Shown here piece by piece: positions 7,920 to 16,441 of a DNA stretch of 64,000 bases. The stretch is from Microbacterium hatanonis (GTDB lineage: Bacteria > Actinomycetota > Actinomycetes > Actinomycetales > Microbacteriaceae): positions 620,001 to 684,000 of the forward strand of contig NZ_VRSV01000002.1 in the NCBI RefSeq assembly GCF_008017415.1, in the 5' to 3' direction. Under the pieces are notes generated by a model. That model did no database searches and was not told the DNA's origin. It worked only from the letters and a program-made list of their open reading frames with translations. Position numbers and translations under genes: made by a program. Each line of letters starts with the position of its first letter. Within the stretch, counting starts at the first letter, position 1.

Positions 7920-8861
7920 TCACTCCGGGGTGGGGATCGCGACCACCTTGCCGCGGAGACCCCCCTCGGCCGCCCGACGGTGCACCTCCGGCAGCGCGCT
8001 CAGCGGCACGCGTTCGGCGACCTCGACGCGCAGCTCACCGCTGTCGACCAGCGCCACCAGTTGCGACAGTTCATCGACGTCGGAGCGGACGTAGATCACC
8101 GCCCCGCGCACCCCGCGGGCCTGGTCGCCCGGTGCGGGCATCCATGCCGTCGTGGCGACGACGGTGCCGCCGTCGCGGACGAGGGGAACCAGCGCGGCGA
8201 ACTCCTCCGGCTCGATGGGGGCGAGGTTCAGGAGCACGTCGACGGGTTCGCGCACCGCCTCGACCACCGCGGTCGCGGTGTGATCGATCGCCTCGTCCGC
8301 GCCGGCCGACAGGACACTCCGGATGCTGCGCGGGCTCGCTGTGGCGATGACGTACGCGCCGCTGCGCTTCGCGAGCTGCACGGCGTAGTCGCCCACGGCC
8401 CCGCCTGCGCCGACGATGAGCACGCGCTGCCCTCGCTCCAGGCCCGCCTCGTCGAACAGCGCCTGCCACGCGGTGAGAGCTACCGAGGGGAGGGCGGCGG
8501 CGTCGGCGAGCGGGATGCGCGTCGGAGCGGCCACGAGGGCCCCCGCCGGTGCGACGACGTACTCGGCCGCCGAGCCGTTCGCGGTCATCGGGAGGAAGCC
8601 GACCACGGCGTCTCCCGCCCGAATCGACGTCACGCCGTCGCCGAGGCTCTCGACCGTTCCTGCGACGTCGTAGCCGGGGGTGTGGGGCAGCGACACCGGG
8701 AAGGGCAGCGTGCCCGATCGAATGCCCGCGTCGGCCGGGTTGAACGCCGAGCCGGCCACCCTGATCAGCACCTCGCCGGCGCCGGGGGTCGGCCGTTCGG
8801 CGTCTTCGTAGCGGAGCACGTCTGCGCCGCCGGTCTCGTGGAACCGTACTGCTTTCATCAT
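7920..8861 (-). CDS. NADP-dependent quinone-oxidoreductase-like medium-chain dehydrogenase
   Basis: A 313-residue zinc-independent medium-chain reductase. MKAVRFHETGG at the start, the LPHTPGYDVAGTV block and the nucleotide-binding VGAGGAVGDYAVQLAK motif identify the quinone oxidoreductase/zeta-crystallin branch; the cysteines that bind structural zinc are absent. The start at 8861 (MMKAV) has GGAGGA 6 nt upstream. It is divergent from a MarR gene, and its promoter (TTGCTT at 8935-8930, TACGGT at 8912-8907 on the minus strand) is overlapped by palindromes. This is a typical layout for MarR-controlled quinone or electrophile detoxification. The substrate is unknown. Confidence 0.85.
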   Translation of the reverse strand: MMKAVRFHETGGADVLRYEDAERPTPGAGEVLIRVAGSAFNPADAGIRSGTLPFPVSLPHTPGYDVAGTVESLGDGVTSIRAGDAVVGFLPMTANGSAAEYVVAPAGALVAAPTRIPLADAAALPSVALTAWQALFDEAGLERGQRVLIVGAGGAVGDYAVQLAKRSGAYVIATASPRSIRSVLSAGADEAIDHTATAVVEAVREPVDVLLNLAPIEPEEFAALVPLVRDGGTVVATTAWMPAPGDQARGVRGAVIYVRSDVDELSQLVALVDSGELRVEVAERVPLSALPEVHRRAAEGGLRGKVVAIPTPE

Positions 8862-8881
8862 GCTGTCTCCTCCACTCGTTT

Positions 8882-8954
8882 TGCTTCGAATGTGAAGCAT
8901 GCAAGAACCGTAGCACTGCTTCAAACTCGAAGCAACTACTTCCAATTCGTAGCA
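8882..8954. promoter_or_regulatory. Three MarR-type operator palindromes in the divergent oxidoreductase/marR promoter
   Basis: Two 18-bp palindromes TGCTTC-N6-GAAGCA lie at 8882-8899 and 8917-8934, and a degenerate third, TACTTC-N6-GTAGCA, at 8937-8954. The second covers the spacer of the oxidoreductase promoter; the third lies just upstream of a TAGGGT element (8959-8964) and the marR start at 8971. The arrangement predicts autoregulation together with repression of the oxidoreductase. Confidence 0.75.
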
Positions 8955-8970
8955 CTGATAGGGTCTGGTC

Positions 8971-9480
8971 ATGGCATCTCCGTCTCTCGAACCGGCGCAG
9001 CTCGGCGCATACTTCGCCCTCATCGAGGTGAGCAGCCTGCTGCGGCACGCCGTGGAGCAGCAGCTGCGCGACGCCGGCGACCTCAGCTACGTGCAGTTCC
9101 AGCTGCTCGCCCGCCTCGGAGACTCGCCGACGGGCAGCCACCGCATGACGGATCTCGCAGACGGGGTCGTCTACAGCCGGAGCGGGCTGACCTACCAGGC
9201 GCAGATGCTCGAGCAGCGGGGATTGGTGACGCGCGCACCGTCACCCGACGACGAACGCAGCATCACCGTCGCGATCACCGATGACGGCCGGGCCGTTCTG
9301 GCCGACGTCTTCCCGGGCCACATCGCACTCCTGCACGAGTCCTTCTTCGACACCCTCACGCCCGACGACGTCGAGCACCTGGCGGGGGTCTTGACGCGCG
9401 TGCGCGACCGCATGCGGGCCAGCCCTCCGCGCTCGGCGGCGCCGCGGCGCCGCAAAGACGCCGCGCCGCGTTCAGCCTGA
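8971..9480 (+). CDS. MarR-family transcriptional regulator
   Basis: A 169-residue winged-helix repressor. The DNA-binding core (residues ~45-105) contains the recognition region DLADGVVYSRSGLTYQAQMLE and the wing with APSPDDERS, the D-x-R pattern of MarR wings. A TAGGGT -10-like element ends 6 nt before the ATG, so the transcript may be leaderless; no ribosome-binding site is evident. It diverges from the quinone-oxidoreductase-like gene over three matching palindromes and most likely controls that gene and itself. The C-terminal tail is Arg/Ala-rich and probably disordered. Confidence 0.87.
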   Translation: MASPSLEPAQLGAYFALIEVSSLLRHAVEQQLRDAGDLSYVQFQLLARLGDSPTGSHRMTDLADGVVYSRSGLTYQAQMLEQRGLVTRAPSPDDERSITVAITDDGRAVLADVFPGHIALLHESFFDTLTPDDVEHLAGVLTRVRDRMRASPPRSAAPRRRKDAAPRSA

Positions 9481-9508
9481 CCCCGCCGGGTTCGTCCGAC
9501 CCTCATCG

Positions 9509-9595
9509 AGCACAACTTCGGATGCTTCGGCCGACACGCCGGGCGACGCGGCCGCCTCTGCGGCGTGTCGCCGGGTTCGTCCGAAGTTGTGCGGG
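9509..9595. repeat. Palindromic dispersed repeat family A, copy 2
   Basis: Imperfect inverted repeat: CACAACTTCGGATGCTTCGG and CCGACACGCC on the left pair with GGCGTGTCGCC and GTCCGAAGTTGTGCGGG on the right. It is nearly identical to copy 1 in both arms, with a variable central loop. It lies between the convergent marR and gntR genes. Confidence 0.82.
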
Positions 9596-9666
9596 AGCGA
9601 TCATGGCGCCGGGCAGGAATGGCCCTGCGGCCGGACCCCGCCGGACTGGGCGAGACCTCACCGGGA

Positions 9667-9751
9667 CACAACTTCGGATGCTGCGGCCGACACGCCGGGT
9701 CACGCAACCGCGTCTGCGGCGTGTCGCCGAAGACGTCCGAAGTTGTGCGGG
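9667..9751. repeat. Palindromic dispersed repeat family A, copy 3
   Basis: Third copy, 72 bp after copy 2 in the same orientation. It has CACAACTTCGGATGCTGCGG in the left arm and GTCCGAAGTTGTGCGGG in the right. Near the inner end the right arm differs (GCCGAAGACGTCC instead of GCCGGGTTCGTCC). The 291-nt gap 9481-9771 holds copies 2 and 3 and no gene. Confidence 0.82.
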
Positions 9752-9771
9752 CGGTGGCGGGCGGTGGCGGG

Positions 9772-10431
9772 TCAGTCGAGGGTGCGGAGCACCTCGACGA
9801 TGCCGGCGAGGTGTGTGCGGGTCGCCGCCTCGGCAGCATCCGCGTCGCCGGCGATCACCGCGTCGATGATCGCGATGTGCTCGGGGGCCGACCGTGCAGC
9901 CCGGCCCGGGGCGAAGGCGAGGCGGAACTGGTGGCGGGCCGACTGGGCGCGCAGGCGCTCGAGCAGCTGCGTGGCGGTGGAGTGGCCGCTCAACTCGCGC
10001 AGACGCCGGTCCATCTCCTGGTTCAACCGGGAGTACTCGACGAGATCGCCGGAGGAGACGGCCGCCCCGATGCGGTCGCGCAGGTCGCGCAACCATTCGA
10101 TCGCGTCGGCGTCGACTCGCTCGGCGGCCTTGCGGGCGCAGAGCGACTCGAGTCCGACGCGCACCTCGACGATCTCGATGGCCTCCTCGACGCTGATGGC
10201 GCGCACGCGGGCGCCGCGGTTCGGCAGTCGCTCGACGAGCCCTTCGCTGGCGAGGGTGAGCAGGGCGGTGCGCACCGCAGCGCGGGTGGCGGCGAAGCGG
10301 TCGCTGAGGTCGGCCTCGATGAGACGCTGATGGGGCGCGAACTCGCCGCCGAGGATCGCCTCGCGGATCTGCTGATCGACGGCGGCTCGTTCCACGGTGT
10401 CGGCGTCATCGGCGACAGGCATGAGGGTCAT
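9772..10431 (-). CDS. GntR-family (FadR/FCD subfamily) transcriptional regulator
   Basis: A 219-residue regulator. The N-terminal winged helix (about 15-80) has the GntR pattern QQIREAILGGEFAPHQRLIE, followed by RAAVRTALLTLASEGLVERL. The all-helical FCD effector domain follows, with EVRVGLESLCARKAAE and a conserved late EHIAIIDAVIAGDADAAEAATRTH that normally supplies metal or ligand contacts. FCD regulators usually sense carboxylic acids. It lies downstream of folE on the same strand after a 112-nt gap that contains direct repeats, so it may have its own promoter. Confidence 0.87.
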   Translation of the reverse strand: MTLMPVADDADTVERAAVDQQIREAILGGEFAPHQRLIEADLSDRFAATRAAVRTALLTLASEGLVERLPNRGARVRAISVEEAIEIVEVRVGLESLCARKAAERVDADAIEWLRDLRDRIGAAVSSGDLVEYSRLNQEMDRRLRELSGHSTATQLLERLRAQSARHQFRLAFAPGRAARSAPEHIAIIDAVIAGDADAAEAATRTHLAGIVEVLRTLD

Positions 10432-10478
10432 GGTTCCACGCTCTCCGTGAGAGGCCCGCAGCGACCTCCGCGGGCAGT

Positions 10479-10512
10479 GGCACCATTGTCGCCGATCCGG
10501 GCACCATTCTCG
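10479..10512 (-). promoter_or_regulatory. Direct-repeat pair upstream of the GntR gene (candidate operator)
   Basis: Two copies of a 13-bp unit (GGCACCATTSTCG) begin at 10479 and 10500, 21 bp or two helical turns apart, about 50-80 nt upstream of the GntR start codon. Same-face spacing suggests a regulator site, possibly for autoregulation. Confidence 0.4.
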
Positions 10513-10543
10513 ACGCCATTTCCGCTCTGCGGCAGGTGCGGAG

Positions 10544-11131
10544 TCAGGACGCGGGGTGCGTGCTCGCCGCGAGACGCCAGGTCGCGTCGGGGATCGTGCC
10601 GACGGTCGCGACCGTGATCGCCCGCGCCGACGCGGCGCTCGGCTCGAGATGCGCGACGCATCCGTGGGCGGCCTCGATCCGGACGGCGACGCCGTGCGGT
10701 CGCAGAACGGCCATGAGCGCGTCCGCGATCTGCTGTCCGAGTCGCTCCTGCAGCTGAGGGCGGCGGGCGGCGAGCTCGACGAGCGTCGCGATACGGCTGA
10801 GGCCCGCGATGTGGCGCACGGGCGCGTAGTAGATGTCGACGGTGCCCTCGAAGGGGAGCAGGTGGTGCTCGCAGACCGACCGGAACGGGATGCCGGTGAG
10901 ACCGACGAGCTCGCCGGGCTGCTCGTTCTCGGTCAGGGCGACGGGGGCGCCGAGCGCGGAGGCCGGGTCGACGCCGAGCCCCGAGAACAGATCGAGGAAG
11001 AGATCGGCGACGCGTTCGGGCGTGCGGAGCAGGCCCAGGCGGTCGGCGTCCTCGCCGACGGCCAGCAGGAGTTCGCGCACGGCCGAGACCGCGCGGTCGC
11101 GGTCGACGCGGACGGGAGTGGTGATCGTCAT
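10544..11131 (-). CDS. folE: GTP cyclohydrolase I, divergent paralogue
   Basis: A 195-residue FolE-family protein. GTP cyclohydrolase I converts GTP to 7,8-dihydroneopterin triphosphate, the first step of folate synthesis. The zinc and active-site motifs are visible: SVCEHHLLPF near residue 85, GLSRIATLVE near 110, QERLGQQIADAL near 130 and HGCV for the third zinc ligand near 160. The segment after HGC (AHLEPSAAS) replaces the usual MRGV-type sequence, so it is a divergent copy. AGGAGG precedes the ATG, which overlaps the padR stop (ATGA). Its position near metF, purU and ligM suggests that it boosts the folate pool used by the demethylases, which is inference. Confidence 0.85.
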   Translation of the reverse strand: MTITTPVRVDRDRAVSAVRELLLAVGEDADRLGLLRTPERVADLFLDLFSGLGVDPASALGAPVALTENEQPGELVGLTGIPFRSVCEHHLLPFEGTVDIYYAPVRHIAGLSRIATLVELAARRPQLQERLGQQIADALMAVLRPHGVAVRIEAAHGCVAHLEPSAASARAITVATVGTIPDATWRLAASTHPAS

Positions 11132-11724
11132 GGGGCCTCCTCGGCACCTTCGAGGCGGTCGATCAGATCGAGTCCGCTGCGGGCCCACTGGATCTCGCCG
11201 AGGGCACGCTCGACGAGGCCTTCGTAGGCGAATCTCTTGTACGCGATCGTTCGTTCGCGGTCTTCGTCGGCGGTGACGGCGAGGCGTCGGACGAGCATCG
11301 GGTTGTCGGCGGCATCGATGCGCACCAGCTCGCCGCGCCACTGCTCCAGCTCGCCCTCCCACTGGGCGATGTGCGCGCGCAGGAACGCACGTCCTTGCGC
11401 CGGGGTGGCGGCTTCAAGATAGGCCGCTCGCAGATGCGCGGGGTCGCGCACCCGCTGGTAGTCGGGCGGCGAGGCCATCCAGTCGAGGAACGCCTGCTCG
11501 CCCGCCGGAGTGATGTGGTACAGCCGCCGGGTGCCGCGCTCACCGCGGGTCTGCTCCTCGCCGGCCAGCAGCCCCTCGCCCTCCATACGCCGCAGCTCGG
11601 GGTAGATCTGCGAGTCTGGCGCGTGCCAGACGTGGCCGACGGAGACGGCGAACTGCTTCTGCAGTTCGTATCCCGACTGCGGACCCACGCGGACGAGCGC
11701 GAGAAGCGCATATCGCAGACTCAT
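11128..11724 (-). CDS. PadR-family transcriptional regulator (vinculin-type C-terminal domain)
   Basis: A 198-residue regulator. The N-terminal winged helix (about 1-85) begins MSLRYALLALVRVGPQSGYELQKQF and carries the PadR recognition segment DSQIYPELRRMEGEGLL. A helical C-terminal dimerisation domain follows. PadR proteins commonly respond to phenolic acids. It is cotranscribed with folE (4-bp overlap) and lies just downstream of the metF-purU-ligM operon, separated by a terminator. It is a reasonable candidate for binding the palindrome at 15139-15160, but that site does not resemble a known PadR box closely enough to be certain. Confidence 0.86.
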   Translation of the reverse strand: MSLRYALLALVRVGPQSGYELQKQFAVSVGHVWHAPDSQIYPELRRMEGEGLLAGEEQTRGERGTRRLYHITPAGEQAFLDWMASPPDYQRVRDPAHLRAAYLEAATPAQGRAFLRAHIAQWEGELEQWRGELVRIDAADNPMLVRRLAVTADEDRERTIAYKRFAYEGLVERALGEIQWARSGLDLIDRLEGAEEAP

Positions 11725-11791
11725 CGGACTCCTTCTGTGGTCACCCCGTCGGAGTGCCGACGCTACCCGTCGACGGACCGTGGGGTGCGGC

Positions 11792-11823
11792 GAGGGGCCC
11801 GGGCGTGTTCGCCCAGGCCCCTC
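11792..11823 (-). terminator. Hairpin terminator after ligM
   Basis: GAGGGGCC-c-GGGCG, a TGTT loop and CGCCC-a-GGCCCCTC form a 13-bp stem just downstream of the ligM stop at 11836. It separates the metF-purU-ligM operon from padR-folE. Confidence 0.75.
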
Positions 11824-11835
11824 GGACGGATGTGC

Positions 11836-13293
<1,458 letters not shown>

Positions 13294-14169
13294 TCAGGTG
13301 AAGACGATGGTCTGGTTTCCGTGCCGGATGACACGGTCTTCGGCGTGCCACTGCACGGCTCGCGACAGCACGGCGCGTTCGACGTAGGCGCCGCGGGCCT
13401 GGAGGGCGGCGGCCGAGTGCGAGTGGTCGACGCGCGCGACGTCCTGCTCGATGATCGGACCCTCGTCGAGGTCTTTGGTCACGTAGTGCGAGGTGGCGCC
13501 GATGAGCTTCACGCCGCGTTCCTTGGCCTTCTTGTAGGGGCCGGCGCCGATGAAGGCGGGGAGGAACGAGTGGTGGATGTTGATGACGGGAACCCCGACG
13601 CCGGTGATGAAGTCGTCGGAGAGGATCTGCATGTACCGCGCGAGCACGACGAAATCGACGTTGCCCGCGAGGAGCTTGAGGATCTCCGCCTCGGCCGCCG
13701 ACTTGTCGGGTCCCTGCGAGGGCACGTGGAAGAACGGGATGCCGAAGGAGCGCACGTCCTCGGCGGTGTTCGTGTGGTTGGAGATCACCATCGGGATCGT
13801 CACGTTGAGCTCGCCGCGGCGGTGGCGCCACAGCAGCTCGAGCAGGCAGTGATCGCTCGTGGACGCGAGGATCGCCATGCGCTTGGGCACCGACTGATCG
13901 GTGAGCTTCCAGGTCATGCCGTAGGGCTCGAGGGTCTGTGCGAGGTCGGCCTTCAGGTCGGGGAACGCGGCGGCGAGGTCGTTCATGTGGAACACGACGC
14001 GCTGGAAGAAGTTGCCGCCCTCGGGGTCGTCGGTGTACTGGTCCAGCGAGACGATGTTCGCCTTGTGCCGCGTGATCAGCGCGGTCACGGCGGCGACGAG
14101 CCCGGGCTGGTCGGGGCCGTGGACGATCAGGCAGGCGCGATCGCGAAGGGCGGCGGTGTGCATGGACAT
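13294..14169 (-). CDS. purU: Formyltetrahydrofolate deformylase
   Basis: A 291-residue PurU. An N-terminal ACT domain (about 10-90, starting DRACLIVHGPDQPGLVAAVT) precedes the formyl-hydrolase domain with the catalytic region INIHHSFLPAF and a later LDEGPIIEQDV block. It hydrolyses 10-formyl-THF to THF and formate. Between metF and ligM its job is clear: after MetF and the folate dehydrogenase/cyclohydrolase steps, PurU releases free THF for another round of O-demethylation and disposes of the carbon as formate. The start at 14169 has GGAG 7 nt upstream; a second ATG 6 nt inside is possible. Confidence 0.93.
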   Translation of the reverse strand: MSMHTAALRDRACLIVHGPDQPGLVAAVTALITRHKANIVSLDQYTDDPEGGNFFQRVVFHMNDLAAAFPDLKADLAQTLEPYGMTWKLTDQSVPKRMAILASTSDHCLLELLWRHRRGELNVTIPMVISNHTNTAEDVRSFGIPFFHVPSQGPDKSAAEAEILKLLAGNVDFVVLARYMQILSDDFITGVGVPVINIHHSFLPAFIGAGPYKKAKERGVKLIGATSHYVTKDLDEGPIIEQDVARVDHSHSAAALQARGAYVERAVLSRAVQWHAEDRVIRHGNQTIVFT

Positions 14170-14205
14170 GCGTTTTCTCCTCAGGCCTCGGTCGTCGGGC
14201 GCGGG

Positions 14206-15081
14206 TCAGACGCGGGCCGCGATGTAGTCGCGCGCCCACTCCGACGTCGCCTTGAGACCGCCGAACGTGTAGAAATGCAGTTTGACATCCCCCGACGCGG
14301 GGTTCTGGGCGAGCTCGGCGGCGAGGTCGGTGACGAATTTGTCGGGGCCGGCGGTTCCCATGAGGTTCGTGAGCGAGAATCCGTACTTCTTCACGATCAT
14401 CGCGTTCGCTCCCACGCCGAAGCGGCGGGCGAATCCGATGAGGCGTTTGATGCCCGCGGGACCGGGCGTACCGATGCGGATCTCCGACGTGATGCCGCGC
14501 TCGCGGACGCCGTTGACCCAGGTCGTGACGGGGTCGGTGTCGAAGGCGAACTGCGTGAGGATGACAGCATCCAGGCCCTGTTCCTTCAGCGCCGCGGACT
14601 TGTCTTCGAGGTGCTTCCAGAGCACGTCGTTCGGGATGTCGGGGTGCCCCTCGGGGTAGCCGGCGATCGAGACCTCGGTGGCGCCGTACTTCTGGAGGAG
14701 CCCGGTACGGATGACCGACAGCGAATCGGGGTAGGGGCCCTCGGGCTCAGCCGGGTCGCCGCCGACGGAGAACACGCTCGAGCTGGCACCGACCTGCTGG
14801 AGCCGGTCGAGGTACTCCTCGAGCTGGGCCTGCGACGACAGGCGCCGGGCGGAGATGTGCGGGACCGGGACGAAGCCCATGTCGACGACGGCCTTCGAGG
14901 CCGCCACGCGCATCTCGAGGTCTTCGTTGCCGAGGAAGGTGACGTTGATCTTGGTGCCGGCCGGGATCGTGCTCTGGGCTTCCTGGAGGCCGGGGATGTC
15001 CTTGCCGGTCATCTCCAGCGAGAAGCCTTCGACGAGACGAACGGATGCGGCGTTGTCGCCCGCGGGGGATGTGTGTGCCAC
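14206..15081 (-). CDS. metF: Methylenetetrahydrofolate reductase-family protein
   Basis: A 291-residue TIM-barrel flavoprotein of the MTHFR family. Visible blocks are SLEMTGKD near the start, VPHISAR near 75, FSVGGDPAEPEG near 105 and IAGYPEGHPD near 140, then QFAFD near 178. In biosynthesis MetF makes 5-methyl-THF; next to ligM it is expected to run in reverse, oxidising 5-methyl-THF to methylene-THF. It begins with GTG, with AAAGGA about 10 nt upstream, and is the first gene of the metF-purU-ligM operon. Its promoter contains a perfect 8-6-8 palindrome, so it is probably repressor-controlled. In Sphingobium a metF gene is also linked to ligM. Confidence 0.9.
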   Translation of the reverse strand: MAHTSPAGDNAASVRLVEGFSLEMTGKDIPGLQEAQSTIPAGTKINVTFLGNEDLEMRVAASKAVVDMGFVPVPHISARRLSSQAQLEEYLDRLQQVGASSSVFSVGGDPAEPEGPYPDSLSVIRTGLLQKYGATEVSIAGYPEGHPDIPNDVLWKHLEDKSAALKEQGLDAVILTQFAFDTDPVTTWVNGVRERGITSEIRIGTPGPAGIKRLIGFARRFGVGANAMIVKKYGFSLTNLMGTAGPDKFVTDLAAELAQNPASGDVKLHFYTFGGLKATSEWARDYIAARV

Positions 15082-15136
15082 TGATCGTGGTCCTTTCCGC
15101 TCTCAGGGGGAGTGCGTCACTGCAGCTCCGAGAGGG

Positions 15137-15165
15137 ACATTACCTACGTTGATAGGTAATGACAA
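15137..15165 (-). promoter_or_regulatory. metF-purU-ligM promoter with embedded operator palindrome
   Basis: On the minus strand TTGTCA (15165-15160), a 17-nt spacer and TAATGT (15142-15137) form a sigma70-type promoter. A perfect palindrome ATTACCTA-N6-TAGGTAAT (15139-15160) fills the space between and over both boxes, so a bound protein would block RNA polymerase. The AT-rich sequence stands out from its surroundings. The bound regulator may be PadR (11128-11724) but is not proven. The divergent spacer 15082-15390 contains this site and a weaker plus-strand promoter. Confidence 0.65.
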
Positions 15166-15251
15166 GAGGTATTTCGGACGAGCCTCTCGGCCCACGGATC
15201 CGTGACGTCCGTTCGCCAATAAACGATCACGCGACGATCGTCACGAAAAGC

Positions 15252-15280
15252 TTGACATTGGGTCGGCCGTGGCGGAGCAT
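15252..15280 (+). promoter_or_regulatory. Possible promoter of the SsuABC-type operon
   Basis: TTGACA at 15252-15257 followed after 17 nt by GAGCAT at 15275-15280. The -35 is perfect and the -10 is poor, so an activator or another sigma factor might be needed. It lies about 110 nt upstream of the binding-protein gene. Confidence 0.35.
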
Positions 15281-15390
15281 GGCGGTGTCAGCACGACGCG
15301 GTGCGGATGACAGCGCGACTCCGGTGACGGACGACCGCCGATGGCCCCGTCGCGTCGACACCCGACTCACCCGCACTGAGAGGCCATTCG

Positions 15391-16383
15391 ATGAAGAAGA
15401 CCCTGACCGCGCTCGGACTCGTCGCCGTCGCAGCCCTGGCGCTCGCCGGCTGCAGCGACTCCGCCGCCACCCCCGCGAACACGTCGTCGGGCTCCGCCGA
15501 CGCCGGGGGCGGCGAACTGCGCGACGTCCGCGTCGCCGCCCTCCCCATCGCCGAGACCGGTGCCCTCTGGGCCGCGATCGACGCCGGCATCTTCGAGGAG
15601 CACGGGCTCGCCGTCGAGGTCGTCCCCGCGCAGGGCGGCGCCCAGGCGATCCCCGCCCTCCTCAGCGGAGACATCGACTTCGCCATCGGGCAGCCGATGG
15701 GCCCGATCCGCGCCGACCTGCAGGACCTCGGTGTCGTGATCTTCGGCAACTACGCCTCGAGCCTGGCCAGCGGCGACGACGTCAACTCGGTCGTCGCGCT
15801 CGCCGACTCGGGCATCGCGAGCCCCGCCGACCTCGCCGGCAAGCGCGTCTCGGTCAACAGCATCGGCGCGGCCGGCGACCTCACGATCCGCAAGGCCGTC
15901 GACGACGCCGGGGGAGACTCGTCGACGATCGAGTTCATCGAGGTCGCCTTCCCCGACGTGCAGGCGCAGCTCGAGGCCGGCAACATCGACGCAGGCTGGG
16001 TGCCCGACCCGTTCCGCGGACTCATCGTCAGCGGCGGCGGGGTCGACGTGGTCTCGCCCTACCAGGCGACAATTCCGGGCCTCACCGTGCTCACCAACTT
16101 CACCACGCAGGAGAAGATGGACTCCGATCCCGAGCTCGTCGCCGACTACGCGGCTGCCATGAAGGACGCCCTCGCGTACGCCACGGAGAACGAAGACGCG
16201 GTGCGCGCGGCGATCGCGTCGAACCTGGAGATCCCGGATGCTGCGGCCGCCGGAATCACGCTGCCGAACTTCACCTTCGACCTCGGCGACGCCGGCATCG
16301 AAGACCTCGGCGCCCTGGCCGTCGAGTACGGCTACATCGACGCGGAGCCCGACTTCGCGACGCTGATCCAGCCGCAGCAGTGA
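15391..16383 (+). CDS. ABC transporter substrate-binding lipoprotein, SsuA/NMT1 family
   Basis: A 330-residue receptor with a lipoprotein signal (basic MKK, hydrophobic stretch, lipobox LAGC with cysteine 21). The mature part has the NMT1/SsuA type II fold: PIAETGALWAAIDAGIFEEHGL near 50 and GDIDFAIGQPMG near 90. These receptors bind small organic anions such as sulfonates, nitrate, taurine, pyrimidines or aromatic acids such as phthalate. It is the first gene of a receptor-permease-permease-ATPase-regulator operon and is followed by a hairpin that could reduce expression of downstream genes. The final gene of the unit is a PaaX-type regulator, which suggests an aromatic acid ligand. Confidence 0.87.
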   Translation: MKKTLTALGLVAVAALALAGCSDSAATPANTSSGSADAGGGELRDVRVAALPIAETGALWAAIDAGIFEEHGLAVEVVPAQGGAQAIPALLSGDIDFAIGQPMGPIRADLQDLGVVIFGNYASSLASGDDVNSVVALADSGIASPADLAGKRVSVNSIGAAGDLTIRKAVDDAGGDSSTIEFIEVAFPDVQAQLEAGNIDAGWVPDPFRGLIVSGGGVDVVSPYQATIPGLTVLTNFTTQEKMDSDPELVADYAAAMKDALAYATENEDAVRAAIASNLEIPDAAAAGITLPNFTFDLGDAGIEDLGALAVEYGYIDAEPDFATLIQPQQ

Positions 16384-16388
16384 CCCGA

Positions 16389-16417
16389 CCGGGGGCGTCG
16401 CTCGGCGACGCCCCCGG
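16389..16417 (+). terminator. Intra-operon hairpin after the binding-protein gene
   Basis: Perfect 12-nt arms CCGGGGGCGTCG and CGACGCCCCCGG around a 5-nt loop, immediately after the receptor stop and before the permease start at 16442. It could act as a partial terminator or a 3' stabiliser that raises the receptor-to-channel ratio. Confidence 0.65.
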
Positions 16418-16441
16418 CATCTCCCTCCCGGAAGGCGTCTC

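Noticed and set aside
9481..9771. A possible CRISPR array or small RNA gene because of repeated sequence
   Set aside because: Only two copies, each an inverted repeat with internal symmetry and different loops; this fits a dispersed palindrome, not repeat-spacer units.
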